Assembly: GCF_905163445.1 (NCBI RefSeq)
Contig: NC_053182.1
Coordinates: 18,497,501-18,561,500, forward strand
DNA: 64,000 nt
Reading direction: 5' to 3'
Source of the DNA: Pararge aegeria
Taxonomy: Eukaryota > Arthropoda > Insecta > Lepidoptera > Nymphalidae
A program made the translations under genes and the position numbers. The notes beneath the pieces are model-generated. The model saw only the letters and a program-made list of their open reading frames with translations, did not search any database and was not told where the DNA came from. Positions within the stretch are counted from its first letter, which is position 1. Each line of letters begins with the position of its first letter. Below, piece by piece: positions 22,161-33,595 of this stretch.

Positions 22161-23755
22161 AAGAGAATCCTATGTCCATCGATATTGTACAGTTGTTAAT
22201 CCGAGCATAAGTAACAGAGAAATAGGCAGACTTTCACATTTATAACATTTGTATGGATAGACTTTGATGTCGCGTTTTGGACACCCATCTGTCAATTAAC
22301 AAGAAAGCTTGTCGAGTGACTTATTATGGATGAATATACGAAAAACTAACGCTCAAATTTAAGTGGAAATTTGTGTGCTGTGACGATGCAGCGCGGATCA
22401 GAAGCGGCCTTGAGCCGTATCACATGTTTTTAACTAACTATACAATGAAGACTCACTATGAAGTTTTCTAATCTAGTTAAATGATATTGAAGTTCAATTC
22501 AATAAGGTAACTTATTCTCTAGACTCATGAGCAATAACCATTTCAGATTAAAATAACAAAATATACAATGGGAATATAATGGAATTTCATAACAAGCTGT
22601 TTTTAATACTGAACAATTGATATTCAATGTTGGTATTTTCATAAGGTTGTAAGCAAATACGAATTATGCAACATTTTTACATAGCTAAATAATAAAACAA
22701 AGTTAACTAAAATTAACAATCGTCAAATTACTTATGTCATGAAAATTGTAACTTTTGTTAGAATCCATAGTCCCAGATTTGGATTCCAAAGTAGTAAATG
22801 TTAAATGAATGAATCAATGAATGAATTAAAAAAACACTGAGAAACTAAACGTCCGGATTTATAAAATTAATGAGTGAGTGAAAAACCATCAAGCTACTGA
22901 TGTATAAGAATGTTTATGTACGGTTCTAAAGTTATGACTTACAATGTGTTTATTGATGAGAAATAAATATGGAAAGTAGAACAATAAAAACGTTTCTAAT
23001 GTAAAATTATAGACAATTACAAATATGCCAAAACTTATGATTGTCTAAGAATTATAAATAACTCATCTCTGATCCAAAGTGTCTGTAAATAATAATATGG
23101 ACAAAAAATAATAATATACACTAAAGATTAAACAACGAATAGTCATATACTATACTAATAGACAACATAGATTAATTACATCACATAATTAGTTGTGTCA
23201 TTTTAGTGACAACTAAAAGTGCCAAGTGCTTGTGAACATCTAAACATTTATACAACACGTTAACAATATCTAAGTTCGCTATATATAAAACAGACAAAAC
23301 GACATCGCATGCAGTATTACAACTTAATAACGATAATGTAGTGTTGGATTAAACAGGAGACCTTTTAACCACTTTCTTCAAAATAAGTAATGGAAGAATA
23401 AGATTAAAACATCCCTTATTGATGAAGATAAATGTTTATCAAATTAATCGGAAATAAAATTAGTCGATGGCAAAAATGTTTCTGACAATTATAAAATTAT
23501 TACTAACTAATATATTAATACAATACACATATTATTTTTAAAAAGGAACTACAATCTAAATCCAGAAAGCTAGCAATAGAGTTATAATAAAAGAAATAAC
23601 ATTACAATGATGAAATAGGATTCAATGTGAACTTTTGGTGATAAGTGTGTGTGTGTCTTTTATATTAGTCCTCTGCCTTTTGCAACCCGAAACAGTGCGG
23701 TGACGTTAAACATCGATAATAATGAGTGTTTATATCTCTCTTTGAATGTAAATTA

Positions 23756-23793
23756 CGAAAAAACGATTGTATTTCTATACAATCGTTTTTTCG
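23756..23793. repeat. Perfect 16-bp inverted repeat, 6-base loop
   Basis: CGAAAAAACGATTGTA is followed after TTTCTA by its exact reverse complement. Small hairpin in a skywalker intron. Confidence 0.85.
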
Positions 23794-24862
23794 TGAAGAT
23801 TAATTTGCAAATGTATGTTTTGTCTATTAACATGAAATGTTGTTAACAGCGTTAAATATATGACGACGTATGTATAAGGACTTTACTAAGAGATTATATA
23901 TAAAATAATCTAGAAAATAAATCATTAAATACTCGACTACGATACGCCACATACAACAGTACCGCAACCTCGTACAAACAATTTTTTATACATATAAGTG
24001 GTAAAATAAAATCGCATAGAGAGATATAAACGCCGAAATAATCCAAACAATTTATTAAGCTACCAAGTTTAACCCCAAGATACATAGTGGTATTAAATTG
24101 ATCCCTAATCGAACCTTCTGACGGAGGTCTGAAGAATGCTGGCGTTGATCCCTGAACACCGCGTTAGGGAATGGGAACCACAGGGCCAGGTGAGAGGATC
24201 TTGGGCTCTGTGAACACTCCTAGATGATGATGAACAGGATCCGTGTAATGCGACCGGGGTTGTAGTTTTCGGAGATCGCGTTTTGAAAATTATTTCAAAT
24301 AAATTTGAAGAATATTATGTTTTCTTCGATGAAGTTTTTTCTTTACTCAAGTGTTAATTGACTTTAGTCTTATTTTCTTGGCCTTCATTTATGTAAAACA
24401 TTGTGATATAAATAAGGGACATGACACTAGCACAATGAAAGGCTGAGATTTGAGGAAATCGAGCTTACATGCAAAACTCAAGCTGTCCTTGATTTCAGAT
24501 TTAATTATATGTATATTAGTAATTATTGAAATGGATAAGTATCCAACTGAATGTGTAAAAAGTAACAAATTTGCTAATTTTAAACAAGAAAGCAAAAGGA
24601 CAAAAAATTAAGGATAATAAAATCTGAATCAACGTCCACGTTAAGATTTACAACATCAATGCAAAATAAATTCGTAATACAAAACAAAAAACGAAGCGAC
24701 CCTAACTTGAGGAACTTTAAAAAAAAAGCAGCATTTCCTTCAACATTAAAATAAATAAACACCTAATAGAGGCAAGCGGTGCATCTAAACATCGATGATG
24801 GTCGCAAGCTCAAAAACGGCGACACTTAGAAGTTTGTTGGTGACAATACTACGTAATCTTAC

Positions 24863-24949
24863 TTCACTCTGGTCAAGAATCTGCGACTTGATCGCTTGGA
24901 TTGGATAAACGCCCATCGAAAGGGCGCGCGGGCCGGGCGAATGCGAGCC
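24863..24949 (-). CDS. sky: Skywalker/TBC1D24, 87-base linker exon (probable cassette)
   Basis: It has 29 codons in phase 0 at both ends, with acceptor CCCGTTAG (after a TGCTAAC branch-point-like motif) above 24949 and donor GTAAGAT below 24863. The translation is open: GSHSPGPRALSMGV, then YPIQAIKSQILDQSE, leading straight into LFTLWSW of the next exon. It lies in the linker between the TBC and TLDc domains. GC content is far above the surrounding intron. Because the length is divisible by three and both flanking exons are in phase 0, it can be included or skipped without a frame change. Whether it is alternative in life is inference. Confidence 0.82.
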
Positions 24950-26438
24950 CTAACGGGAAAATCGACACAAAAGTTAGCACTCACACAAAACAATCGGTTA
25001 CATGCGCCGTCACATAAGTATTAAGTATCTAATAAACCTATTCACAGGGTGTTAAATATCTCAAGCTATTTGCAACTGCCCGTCTCAGCAAAACTTACAT
25101 TTCACGGTATCTGCACCTCACCCCATCTCACACACATGCCTTATATCGCAATATATCAACTTAAATACATAATTAATATCACAACTTAATCAAAATTCTG
25201 GACACTTGGCAAAAACAACACATTAAAACATTTACGCGAACGCAAATAGTAACAAAACCATTCAAAGCCAATGCAATGAACTTCGATAACAGTTTGATTA
25301 TGATTGTTTGGTTGTTCTGTTGTCTGATGAGGATAGTGTCGAGCAGAATGATTACATCGATAGAAAACAACAATATGATAAGTATTCACAACTTCCGCTA
25401 CACAGATCGGAACATAACAAAAACGTGGATTCGACGTAAAGAGGAAAGGAAGACAGGAAACAATAATATACAAGAAATTAAGACTCATGGTTTGTCTCAT
25501 CGAATCTGTATAAGTATTCGATGTAATTGAAGTTAGTTGTGTTAGAAACGCAACCGGATGATTGAATGAGAAAGAAAAGCGAAAGCCACGCCTAATGCTG
25601 TCGTGTACGATACCATCTGTTTGCACGTTTCTTCAGACATTCTCTGCAAACCAAGTAAAATGATTTCTAATACACAATATTATTTTATATCGAATACATC
25701 TAATAAGAATCTTCCAATACGGCGTGGAGGTGCATTTGGTGTAGTTAGAACGCTGTCCGCATCGGTTAAGGTGATTACCAAATACATAAATTTTTATAAA
25801 TAGATAGCTCATAAAGCACGGGGTACCATTTACCAGAAATTTATTGCAACTTATCAATATTTTTCCATTTATTTTTAGCATTGAATATATTACTTAAAAA
25901 TGTTACTAATACTGCTACCAAATTTTTGATATGTTGAAGTCATAGGCCGTCAAGATTTAATCCGTACGGTTAGGTCAAAACCTCGAAGTAGATGTGTGTT
26001 ATATTTATTTTTGTTTGTCTTCCAGTACCCGTTTGATTCATATGTGTTTATGATGTTACGACCAGTGACTGAGTAGAAGCCCGATAGTATCCTGCTTAGG
26101 CCTAATGAATTAGAAGTCAGCCCGTAGCAAATATATGTACCTCCATATAAAATGTACCTATGACTCCGGCCGGGCTTCTAATTATTCAAGTAATTTTTAT
26201 GTCGATCTTATGAAAAGAAGGCTATTTACCATTGCCTTCTGTCCCAGTCTTTTTGTGTGTATTAAATTCCTCTGAACCCTCTTCCAACTGGTTGCCCAGC
26301 TTTGCTTTAAATTTCCGCATGAGCATTGTGTAGTCAAACAGAACTTCGGCCTATGACTATAACATATATCTTCTTTACCGGCTGGTTTTTATTCTCTAAG
26401 ATCACGATCGTCGGTTTAGTGGTGTCAGTAAAACATAC
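24950..26438 (-). other. sky: Skywalker intron
   Basis: 1489 bases. Overlapping open frames on both strands near 25186-25626 do not resemble any protein I know and lie between good skywalker exons, so I treat them as chance. Confidence 0.6.
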
Positions 26439-26604
26439 CTCGCGTATGGTGAGCGTGTGCGACATCATCTGTATGTTGACCTGCGACTGGCTGGTGGGCA
26501 GATTGTCCGAGGAGCGTGACCTCATCAGTCGGGAGCCTGTGATCACCTGCTTCGACTTCAGCGTCATCTCTGTCTTTATGAACACCCGAGATATGTACTG
26601 TGAA
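26439..26604 (-). CDS. sky: Skywalker/TBC1D24, exon for TBC-TLDc linker
   Basis: 166-base exon (one base plus 55 codons) with acceptor TTTTCAG above 26604 and donor GTATGT below 26439. The first AG of two close AGs must be used, because only it keeps frame with the previous exon (AG+T gives Ser, then SQYISRVF). It codes for IKTEMTLKSKQV, a serine-rich stretch MRSRSSDNLPTSQSQ, then VNIQMMSHTLTIRE. The RSRSSDNLP piece looks like a basophilic kinase/14-3-3-type target site, but that is only a pattern match. Confidence 0.92.
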
Positions 26605-26660
26605 CTGAAAAGGTTTTATTTTCGATTACAAAATTGCTTTATTGCATTCAATATACATTC

Positions 26661-26965
26661 ATGATACCCATCATCATCTAGCCAACCCATTACCGGCCCA
26701 CTGCAGGACACGGCTCTCTTCTCACAATAAGAAGGGTTTAGGCCATAGGCCACCACGCTCGCCCAGTGTGAATTGGGAGCGCCACACGCCTTTGAGATCA
26801 TTATGGAGAACTCTAAGGCATGTAGGTTTCCTCCGCCGTTGAAGCAATTGATGTTTTAACAGGCAAAAACGCACATAAGTTAGAAAAGTTAGGAGGTGCG
26901 CTATGGAATTCAAACCTGGACCCCCGAAGGTGAAGTCGAAAATCGAAATCATAACCACTGGTGAC
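26661..26965 (-). mobile_element. tRNA-derived SINE, family B, minus strand
   Basis: The right end has a decayed tRNA head (ATTCAAACCTGGACCCCCG). The body includes AAACCTACATGCCTTAGAG in reverse sense and the CACCACGCTCGCCCAGTG block. The left end is a short CATCATC run. It starts only 56 bases upstream of the linker exon's acceptor. Confidence 0.78.
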
Positions 26966-27102
26966 AGAAGGGCTGGCTCATTTTTTGCGCAAAGGATCAG
27001 CCTTGCTGTTCAGTGCGGAAATGCAGTCAGCATTCTTGGCACCATTCCACATGGGCATGAATGACCTTTAGAGTAACTAGTTTAGTTACAGCAATTAGTT
27101 TT

Positions 27103-27270
27103 GCAGCTGGAAAATATTTGTGTGATGATCATTAATGTTTTTCAGTGTCCGGGTGTTTATCTGTACATTATAAGTATTTAGTAAAAATGTTCATCAGCTA
27201 TCCTAGTAGCCATATCACAAGCTATGCTTATTTTGTGGCTAGATGTTGATGTGTGTATTATCGTAGGACA
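27103..27270 (+). mobile_element. SINE family A, 5'-truncated copy
   Basis: Lacks the tRNA head. Keeps TTGTGTGATGA, TGTTTTTCAGTGTCCGGGTG, CACAAGCTATGCTTA and the GATGTGTGTATTATCGTAG tail. Confidence 0.75.
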
Positions 27271-27285
27271 TATTTTTATATTATT

Positions 27286-27584
27286 ACTAGCTGTTGCCCG
27301 CGACTTCGTCTGCGTTTGATTTTGTTTTTAAATTATTCAGTATAGCTAAGCCTTAAATGAGTATAGTAGTATATATATGTATAACATGTGACTGTCAATT
27401 AATTAAAGACAAATAATTAGCAATAAAATAAAATTGCGACTATAATTAAAGATCTAAGCTATCCTATCTCTTAAGTTGGAGCAGACTGCTCACGGTGTGC
27501 CAATTTAATTTAAAATCGGTTAAGTAGTTTAGGAGTCCATCGCGGACAAACATCGTGACAGGAGATTTATATATATTAAGATTA
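27286..27584 (+). repeat. CTAGCTGTTGCCCGCG repeat, copy 1
   Basis: About 299 bases. One end is ACTAGCTGTTGCCCGCGACT and the other is ATATATATTAAGATTA. It is nearly identical to 35759-36055, and an inverted copy is at 62021-62294. No coding sequence. I cannot assign a class. Confidence 0.8.
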
Positions 27585-27987
27585 TAAGTGATATAATGTG
27601 CGCATCATAAGTGACATCTATGGGTCTACTTGAATAAAGATAATTTTGACTTATTATTATTTTTCTTATAAGTTTTATTGTAACATTATCAATAAAATTA
27701 TCAAAAACGAAATCGAGGTTACTTCGTTAATACCATCAATCAATACTATTGTTTCCATGGCAAACAATCATTAGTTTTCAAAATAAATCTTAATCTGGCA
27801 ACAACCACGATTTGACTGCATCCTAATTCGAAATGCAAACTCTCAGTAACATATTTGCTTAATTGAAAATCTTAAACTTAATTTAGCTTTGTCTTTTCAT
27901 CTACTTGATAATTAAAATCTCTGGACTCGGTAGTGACCTGTCAATGTTTCTTCACCTTTTGAATTAATTAACTACGAATCTACTTGA

Positions 27988-28075
27988 AGACTTGAAATTC
28001 AAAATTCAAAATTCATTGATTTCAAGTAGGCCTAGTTTATAAGCACTTTTGAAGCGTCAAGTCAGGCTGTTGGTC
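27988..28075 (+). repeat. TTCAAGTAGGCCTA-type repeat fragment
   Basis: AATTCAAAATTCATTGATTT, then CAAGTAGGCCTA, then AAGCACTTTTGAAGCGTCAAG. The second copy is at 47693-47765. Confidence 0.7.
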
Positions 28076-28144
28076 GTTTGTCTACTACTGGTTCGGAAGG
28101 CAGATTCTATCGAGAATTTTTGACAAGACTGTATCAATACTAAC

Positions 28145-28329
28145 CTTAGTGCCCTTATACTAAAAGCGGTCCTTAGGAGTTTGGTGGGAGAGGCAGGCAT
28201 GTTCCTGCAGAATTTGTCGACGGCGTGGTCGACTCCGTTCTTCGTGGCCTCAGCGTACCACTCTGAATTTTGGTTAGTGGAGTGCTTGTTGAATAGGATC
28301 AAGATAGCGAGGGCTACCCTGTAGAATAC
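28145..28329 (-). CDS. sky: Skywalker/TBC1D24, exon for the C-terminal part of the TBC domain
   Basis: 185-base exon, 61 codons plus two bases, with acceptor TTCTCCAG above 28329 and donor GTTAGT below 28145. It codes for VFYRVALAILILFNKH, then WYAEATKNGVDHAVDKF, then MPASPTKLLRTAFSIRALR. Human TBC1D24 has VLYRVALAILKFFHK and SPEKLLEKAFAIRLFS here. These are the last helices of the TBC fold, followed by the start of the linker. Confidence 0.94.
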
Positions 28330-29488
28330 CTGGAGAACGGAAGATTAACAAACTTCATTATCGATAGTTTAAGAAATAAAGGGTTGAGTATAGACCTTCT
28401 CCGGTCAAATTCCTTAACAATATGCTTTGTTGAAAACTTGATTTCTCCTCTGCATCATCAATGAGGTTTGGCCTATCACCTCAGCGATTGTGATCCCATT
28501 TGATGATAAACGATTAATCAATATCTATCAGCTGTTACCCGCGACTTCTTCCGCGTTAACTTTGGTTTATAATTAAACGGGGTAAGCATTTTTAGGCTGA
28601 AAAGTATTCATCACACGGATGTCAATTACTTTAAAAAATGTACAAACAACAATGAAGGCACTACTAGGCAAGCCCGTGGCACTCATGTTACCTAGTGTAA
28701 GGTTTCATACCCACGTTTACTTATACGATTGTGAACGTGAAAGTTAACTACTTTTTGTTTTATATCGAAATACTTAACAAGGTTTCGCGGTATTTCACAC
28801 AGGGACAGCTACTAACGCTTTACAAGGCTAAACCAAGCTTGGAATACGGTAGTCACCTCTGGGATGACTCTGCCGTATACCAGACTGAAGCCCAAGACTC
28901 GGTGGATCATCGCTCCAGAAGCATCATTCGCAATGAATCGCTTACTCCGGCGAAACTACGTAGCTTACAGCACCGACGTATGCCTGGCGGTTTTGTACAA
29001 TATACTTTGGCGGGTGTGCTCAGGAACTCCATAATGTTCCGGCACCATTCTACAGCGAGACGCCGTGAACGATTGCATCTTAATGTGGTTGACATTCAGT
29101 CAACGTGTACAAAGCTCTTTTTATCTACGTTTCTGATACGTACCGTTACGGTATGGAATTCTTGGTGTACGTACAACCTGAATGCTTTCAAGGCAAGAGT
29201 GAATAGGCATTTTCTAGGCAAGGGCGCCCCAACTCGGACCGCATTTCCATCAGGCATATATAAAAATGTATAATAAAATAAAAAAAAGAGCTCCGTCTCG
29301 TTACAATACTGAGAAACAGTTCGCTCAATATATATAGCAGTTCCTTTCGATACCATATAAGTCGTAGTTGACTTTGAAGCACCACCAGTGCCACCCTGTG
29401 TCCATCAACGCGAGGTGTCTCATTTGCATGTAACTTCACACAGTGATGCTGAAGAAATAAGCATAGACCAGAACATTCTAGAACGTAC
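28330..29488 (-). other. sky: Skywalker intron with a LINE fragment
   Basis: 1159 bases. It contains 28790-29275 (LINE, + strand) and a short CTGTTACCCGCGACTTC piece near 28530-28575 related to the 27286 repeat. Confidence 0.7.
28790..29275 (+). mobile_element. Jockey/I-type LINE fragment, reverse transcriptase C-terminus
   Basis: Codes for RYFTQGQLLTLYKA, then LEYGSHLWDDSA, then VDHRSRSIIRNESLTPAKLR, then HLNVVDI and FKARVNRHFLGKGAP, the usual C-terminal run of insect reverse transcriptase ORFs. It is 5'-truncated and antisense to skywalker. It is open over this length but has no catalytic domain, so it is inactive. Confidence 0.85.
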
Positions 29489-29635
29489 CTTGATTCCTTC
29501 ATGGAAGAAACAGTCGAGCACTCGCACAAGGTGGGGGAAGGGTAGAGCGGCAAGGATCCACCACTGCCAGTCTGCGTAGATGCGCTCGGGACCGATCGCG
29601 CCCGATAGTCGCGACAGGTGCTGCGCTGCTGACTT
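29489..29635 (-). CDS. sky: Skywalker/TBC1D24, TBC domain exon
   Basis: 147-base exon, 49 codons in phase 0 at both ends, with acceptor TGGTTGCAG above 29635 and donor GTACGT below 29489. It codes for KSAAQHLSRLSG, then ERIYADWQWWILAALPF, then LVRVLDCFFHEGIK. Human TBC1D24 has VYADWQRWLFGELP and ARVFDVFLVEGYK. I chose this acceptor because AKKHA joined to KSAAQ aligns without a gap. The frame stays open further upstream, so a longer exon is not strictly excluded. TBC domains act on Rab GTPases; in flies skywalker acts on Rab35 at synapses. Confidence 0.93.
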
Positions 29636-30034
29636 CTGCAACCAAGGGGCGATGCTGTACGGCTTGCCAATAGGTAATTCAATTATTGTAATATTTGTAT
29701 TGGAAAAACCCGTGTTTTCCTGGAATAAAGAAGTAGCAACTCTTTGATTGATTGCTTAGTTAGGGCGTGAAGGTGCGAGAAACCAACAAACAAAACACTT
29801 TCGCATCTATACTTATAATAAAGCTACAAATTATTTGCAATCTTTTGTTATACCGAATGAACAGTATTTGAAGCATGGCGAAACGGGAGTAGGTTCCCGG
29901 GACGGTCATTTGCGATGGTCAATGTTTACGTAATATAAGATTTCGAATGGTGGTCGAATCGTTGGTGATTAAAGCTCAAAAACAAGAACAGATATGTAAT
30001 TTGCCCACGCCTGTGTCATTTGTTTATATTTGGC

Positions 30035-30428
30035 ACTAGCGTACCCAGCCCGCTTCGCCGGGCTAGATTTTGCTTTATTTTATTTAAACAATAAACTTAC
30101 ATCATTAAATTTTTAATTTAAGTCTCATAATATATTAAATCATTTATTTCTCTCCGTATTCATTCTCTTCTATTCTCTTCTCGAGCGGGTGAAGGTCATT
30201 ATCTACACCTATGTACACCCAACAATAGAATATCATCACAGCAAATAAAAGCTGTACTTGACAGTTTGACAGTTCAAAAATAAGAGTGCTCCAATCGTCA
30301 CCAAACTCAACATGATTACTCGCCAGGTTAATTCGGAGATTCCCTGAAAGTTTCATTGAAATCGGTCCAGCTGTTTCAGAGCCTATACGGAACATACCCA
30401 CACACTTTCTCTTTTATATATATAGATA
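30035..30428. repeat. Interspersed repeat starting GTACCCAGCCCGCTTCG
   Basis: One end is GCGTACCCAGCCCGCTTCGC. The inner block TGAAAGTTTCATTGAAATCG leads to GGTCCAGCTGTTTCAGAG, and the end is an ATATATATAGATAGAT tail. Only one good copy in the window. It resembles widespread lepidopteran repeats from memory. Confidence 0.5.
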
Positions 30429-31710
30429 GATAAGAAGTTGCATCGCTTTTTTTACATCACAGGGCTGTTTATAAGCCACTACCAGGGCTATTAAAAAAAT
30501 ATTTACGCCTTAGTCTTCAGACTATGTAGCAGTACCTACCCTGATTCCCGTAATTTGCGCTGTCGAAGCCGCAGGGCACAGCTAGTTCATAATCAGTGGC
30601 GTGCATTGCATATATGCAAATAAGCAGTGCATACCCTACCCTCAGGGTCTTAAAGAGCCTTCAGATAGGACCATTAAAGTTTTGTAATTAAAAAAACACT
30701 AAGTAAAAAATATATGCAAGCGCCATCTAGTAATGAGCGGCCAAACTTCTAGGTCAATTGTCGCTAGACAGGCGACAGCGCAACCAGCGCGCGCGAGGCG
30801 CATAGCGTACAAAATAAAATCTTCTACTTCGTATTTTAATTTTTAACCGTAAACGCTAAACATTTACCTTTTAAAAATACCTATATTATTATTTAAATCT
30901 CATGTTATCGATTGCAGGGTAAATCCATTATTAAGAATCACTCGACATATGACGCCCTCTACTGTTGCATAGAAATATCAAATAAAATAAGCACGCCCAA
31001 AAAAAGAATCGTTCTGCTAGATGTGTGCGTGCAAGTTAGTAGTGTGTGTCGTGTAATGTTATAATCGTGCGCTTGTACTTACATGATTAGCATCGGTTCA
31101 CACAAGAACAGTTTCATTCATAAATTCTCTATGTATGGGTGTCTATAAGCACTGCTTACGGAAGTGGATAATCAATTACGTGTTTGATTTTTTTATGAAT
31201 AAAATGATTTGCTTGGTTTGTTATTGTTGTTAACGGTCATTATTCTTTTTTTAGAATTAAAAACATTATTCACAAATACCTTTTAGTGTCTTTTAAGAAA
31301 ATTAAAGAACTAATATTATCGAGTTAGTCTTTCGTTTGAAAATAATCTATGAAACCAAACGCTGTCTAAATTTTGAAAAATGAATAATTTAGGTTTTCCA
31401 GGAATCATTGGAAAGTGAGAGAGTTAACAATAAATATGGTTTCTATTTATTGTTTACATATCAAAATAAAATAGCGTTCGTACACATACTTACAAAAAAT
31501 TAAAGACTATTTTGACTAATTTAGATTGCAATATTATCTATAGCATATTCAATCGCCATTATTGTTTACCTTCGAACAATGCTGTATGGCGTTGGTGATA
31601 AATAAACGGTTCAAGTGCATAAATTCAGTAACTTTAACCTTTAGTAAAAGTTTGAGTAGTGATAGTTTAATGTGTTAAGGTTAATTTATAGTTTATTCAT
31701 TCATTTTATA

Positions 31711-32130
31711 ATGCAAGCATATTCGTGCGGTCTTTGTTTGGGTTCAGTGTGCCTGGAAAAAGTACTTAGAGAAAACTTTAATGTCTATCCCTATATCGTA
31801 AAATTAGAAATCATTCGCAAAGGAAGGAGTGAACATTGGTAATGTTACAAATATCCCAAAAAAAGGTGATAAAGTAACACGTATGTTTAATAATAAATAT
31901 TACGAAAACTTTTCTTGGCTAAGCGGCTTTGTACATACCAATCTATTATTTTGCTTTCCTTTTGTTGTATTGTCCAATATAGGTACGTAAAGTGTGGAAT
32001 GATAAAGGATATTGTGATCTTAATAATTTTCATAAAGACGCTAAAAACATGATGAGTTGGAAAAATATTATCATCATCAGTGTGCTTAGAAAATGCTGCC
32101 GAATGGTGTGTCATAATTTTGTGACGTAAA
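31711..32130 (+). pseudogene. hAT transposase N-terminal remnant (TTF/ZMYM-like zinc finger)
   Basis: The first open piece (31711-31842) gives LEIIRKGRSEHW and stops. The next gives NKYYENFSWLSGF and TNLLFCFPFVVLSN and then a stop. A one-base shift gives KVWNDKGYCDLNNFHKDAKN. These blocks match, in order, the TTF-type finger region of ZMYM1-like hAT transposases of insects (KYYEKYSWLSG, LFCWPCLLF, GYSDLNN) as I remember them. Stops and the frameshift show it is dead, and the catalytic part is missing. Confidence 0.65.
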
Positions 32131-32214
32131 TCAGGGTATGTACTTTTATTCAATTAGCAGTAGATAGACGATAGTATTAAATCAATCAAAAATATAACTT
32201 TCGTAAAGTAATTT

Positions 32215-33595
32215 ACCAGATTTCACATTCATATTTATCAGATTTCACATCGGATCTTATAAAAGAACTGGATAAGGGTCAGCAGATCGATGCTATATAT
32301 ACAGATTTTAGCAGCGCGTTTGATAAAGTTGACCACCAACTTCTTGTCCACAAGCTTTCTCAGTACGGTATTGGGTCTTCCCTTATAAAATGGTTTAAAT
32401 CATATCTTGAGCAGAGATCCCAAATTGTTGTAGTAAATGGTTATGAATCTATCAGTTACCTAGCCCAATCGGGGGTACCTCAGGGTTCTCATTTAGGGCC
32501 TCTATTATTTCTGGTTTTTATTAACGACATAACAACTGGAGTGAAAAACTGTTCTTGCTCATTATTTGCAGATGACTTGAAAATTTATAAAACCGTAAAA
32601 TCGGAAGATGACATTAATTTGATACAAGATGACCTGAATAGAATAGTTAAATGGTGTGAGGTCAATAGTATGGCTCTTAATGCTAAAAAATGTTTTCATG
32701 TAAAATATACAAGAAAGAAAAAACCACTTGTCTCTAGTTACTCTATTGGTAATGTTGTACTGCAAGATGTACCGGAGATCCAAGACTTAGGAGTCACTAT
32801 TGACAACAAGCTAAATTTCAGATCACATGTGAATAATGTTGTTACTAAAGCCGCGAAGATTCTGGGGTTCTTAAAACGTAATACGAGGGGGTTTTCCATT
32901 AAGACTAAAATTATATTATATAATGCCTTAGTGAGAAGCAGCCTCGAATACGCGAGTACTATCTGGAATCCTGCTTACTGCGTGCACTCGCAGCGCCTTG
33001 AAAGTATACAGCGCGCTTTTACTCGGCACCTGGCTTTTTATGTCAGTGGCCTTTCACACAGACAGCCATATAATCAGCGATTGGCAGTATTTAAAATGAC
33101 ATCTCTTCGTAACAGGCGGGATATTCTTGATCTGTGTTTTTTACATAAAATATTACAAAACAAAATTAAATGTAACAACCTTCTCAATCATATATCTCTG
33201 ACTGTCCCGCGCCGGTACACCAGAAGTTGCAAATCCACAAATTTTTTTCATATACCATTTACTAAATCCCATCTCGGAAAACAAGCGCCTATTATACGTA
33301 TTTGTGCGAAATACAACGATTTATCTAAAAAGATACCTAGCATCAATATCTTCCATGACTCACCCACAGCTTTTAGAAAAAAACTCACCGAACATTTATC
33401 GGTGAGTTAAATTTTGTGTTAATTTTTTTTTATTTTTTGCAAATTAAGTTTATATGACGCTTTGTCAATGCTATGTGCACTTGTCATTGACGTGCATATC
33501 AGTCCATGTGTTCGTGTGTGTCCTATGTTTAAAAAACGTGTAATATGCATGTTGTTAGTGCTCTTAAATAAATAAATAAATAAATAAATAATTTG
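32215..33595 (+). mobile_element. 5'-truncated LINE with reverse transcriptase (Daphne/CR1-like)
   Basis: A continuous frame runs from about 32225 to the stop near 33410. It begins inside the RT domain with AIYTDFSSAFDKVDH and includes GVPQGSHLGPLLFLVFINDI and the catalytic LFADDLK (ADD box). It continues through the thumb region (LGVTIDNKLNF, LGFLKRNTRGF, LEYASTIWNP) to KKLTEHLSVS. After about 150 bases of 3' UTR it ends in AAATAAATAAAT repeats (33568-33591). The endonuclease and the first RT motifs are absent, so it cannot mobilise itself. An older relative is at 3000-3965. It is the longest intact coding piece of any mobile element here. Confidence 0.88.

Larger units (their letters stand above)
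21769..24862 (-). other. sky: Skywalker intron
   Basis: 3094 bases. It contains a direct repeat of about 83 bases (21953-22037 and 22079-22160) and a perfect 16-base hairpin (23756-23793). 24100-24280 has an unnamed degenerate repeat-like stretch. No coding exon seen between the cassette and the TLDc opening exon. Confidence 0.6.
26605..28144 (-). other. sky: Skywalker intron packed with repeats
   Basis: 1540 bases holding a minus-strand SINE B (26661-26965), a truncated SINE A (27103-27270), a CTAGCTGTTGCCCGCG repeat (27286-27584) and a TTCAAGTAGGCCTA-type repeat (27988-28075). Confidence 0.7.

Noticed and set aside
25186..25626. 146-codon minus-strand open frame as a gene
   Set aside because: It lies inside a skywalker intron, overlaps another frame on the + strand, and has no recognised motif.
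28731..29273. 180-codon + strand frame as a host gene
   Set aside because: The protein is the C-terminal tail of a LINE reverse transcriptase. The first codons are unrelated intron sequence.
29636..29680. Upstream extension of the skywalker TBC exon (open frame with PYSIAPWLQ)
   Set aside because: The frame is open, but joining AKKHA directly to KSAAQ at the TTGCAG acceptor aligns with TBC1D24 without a gap, so the extra residues are intron.
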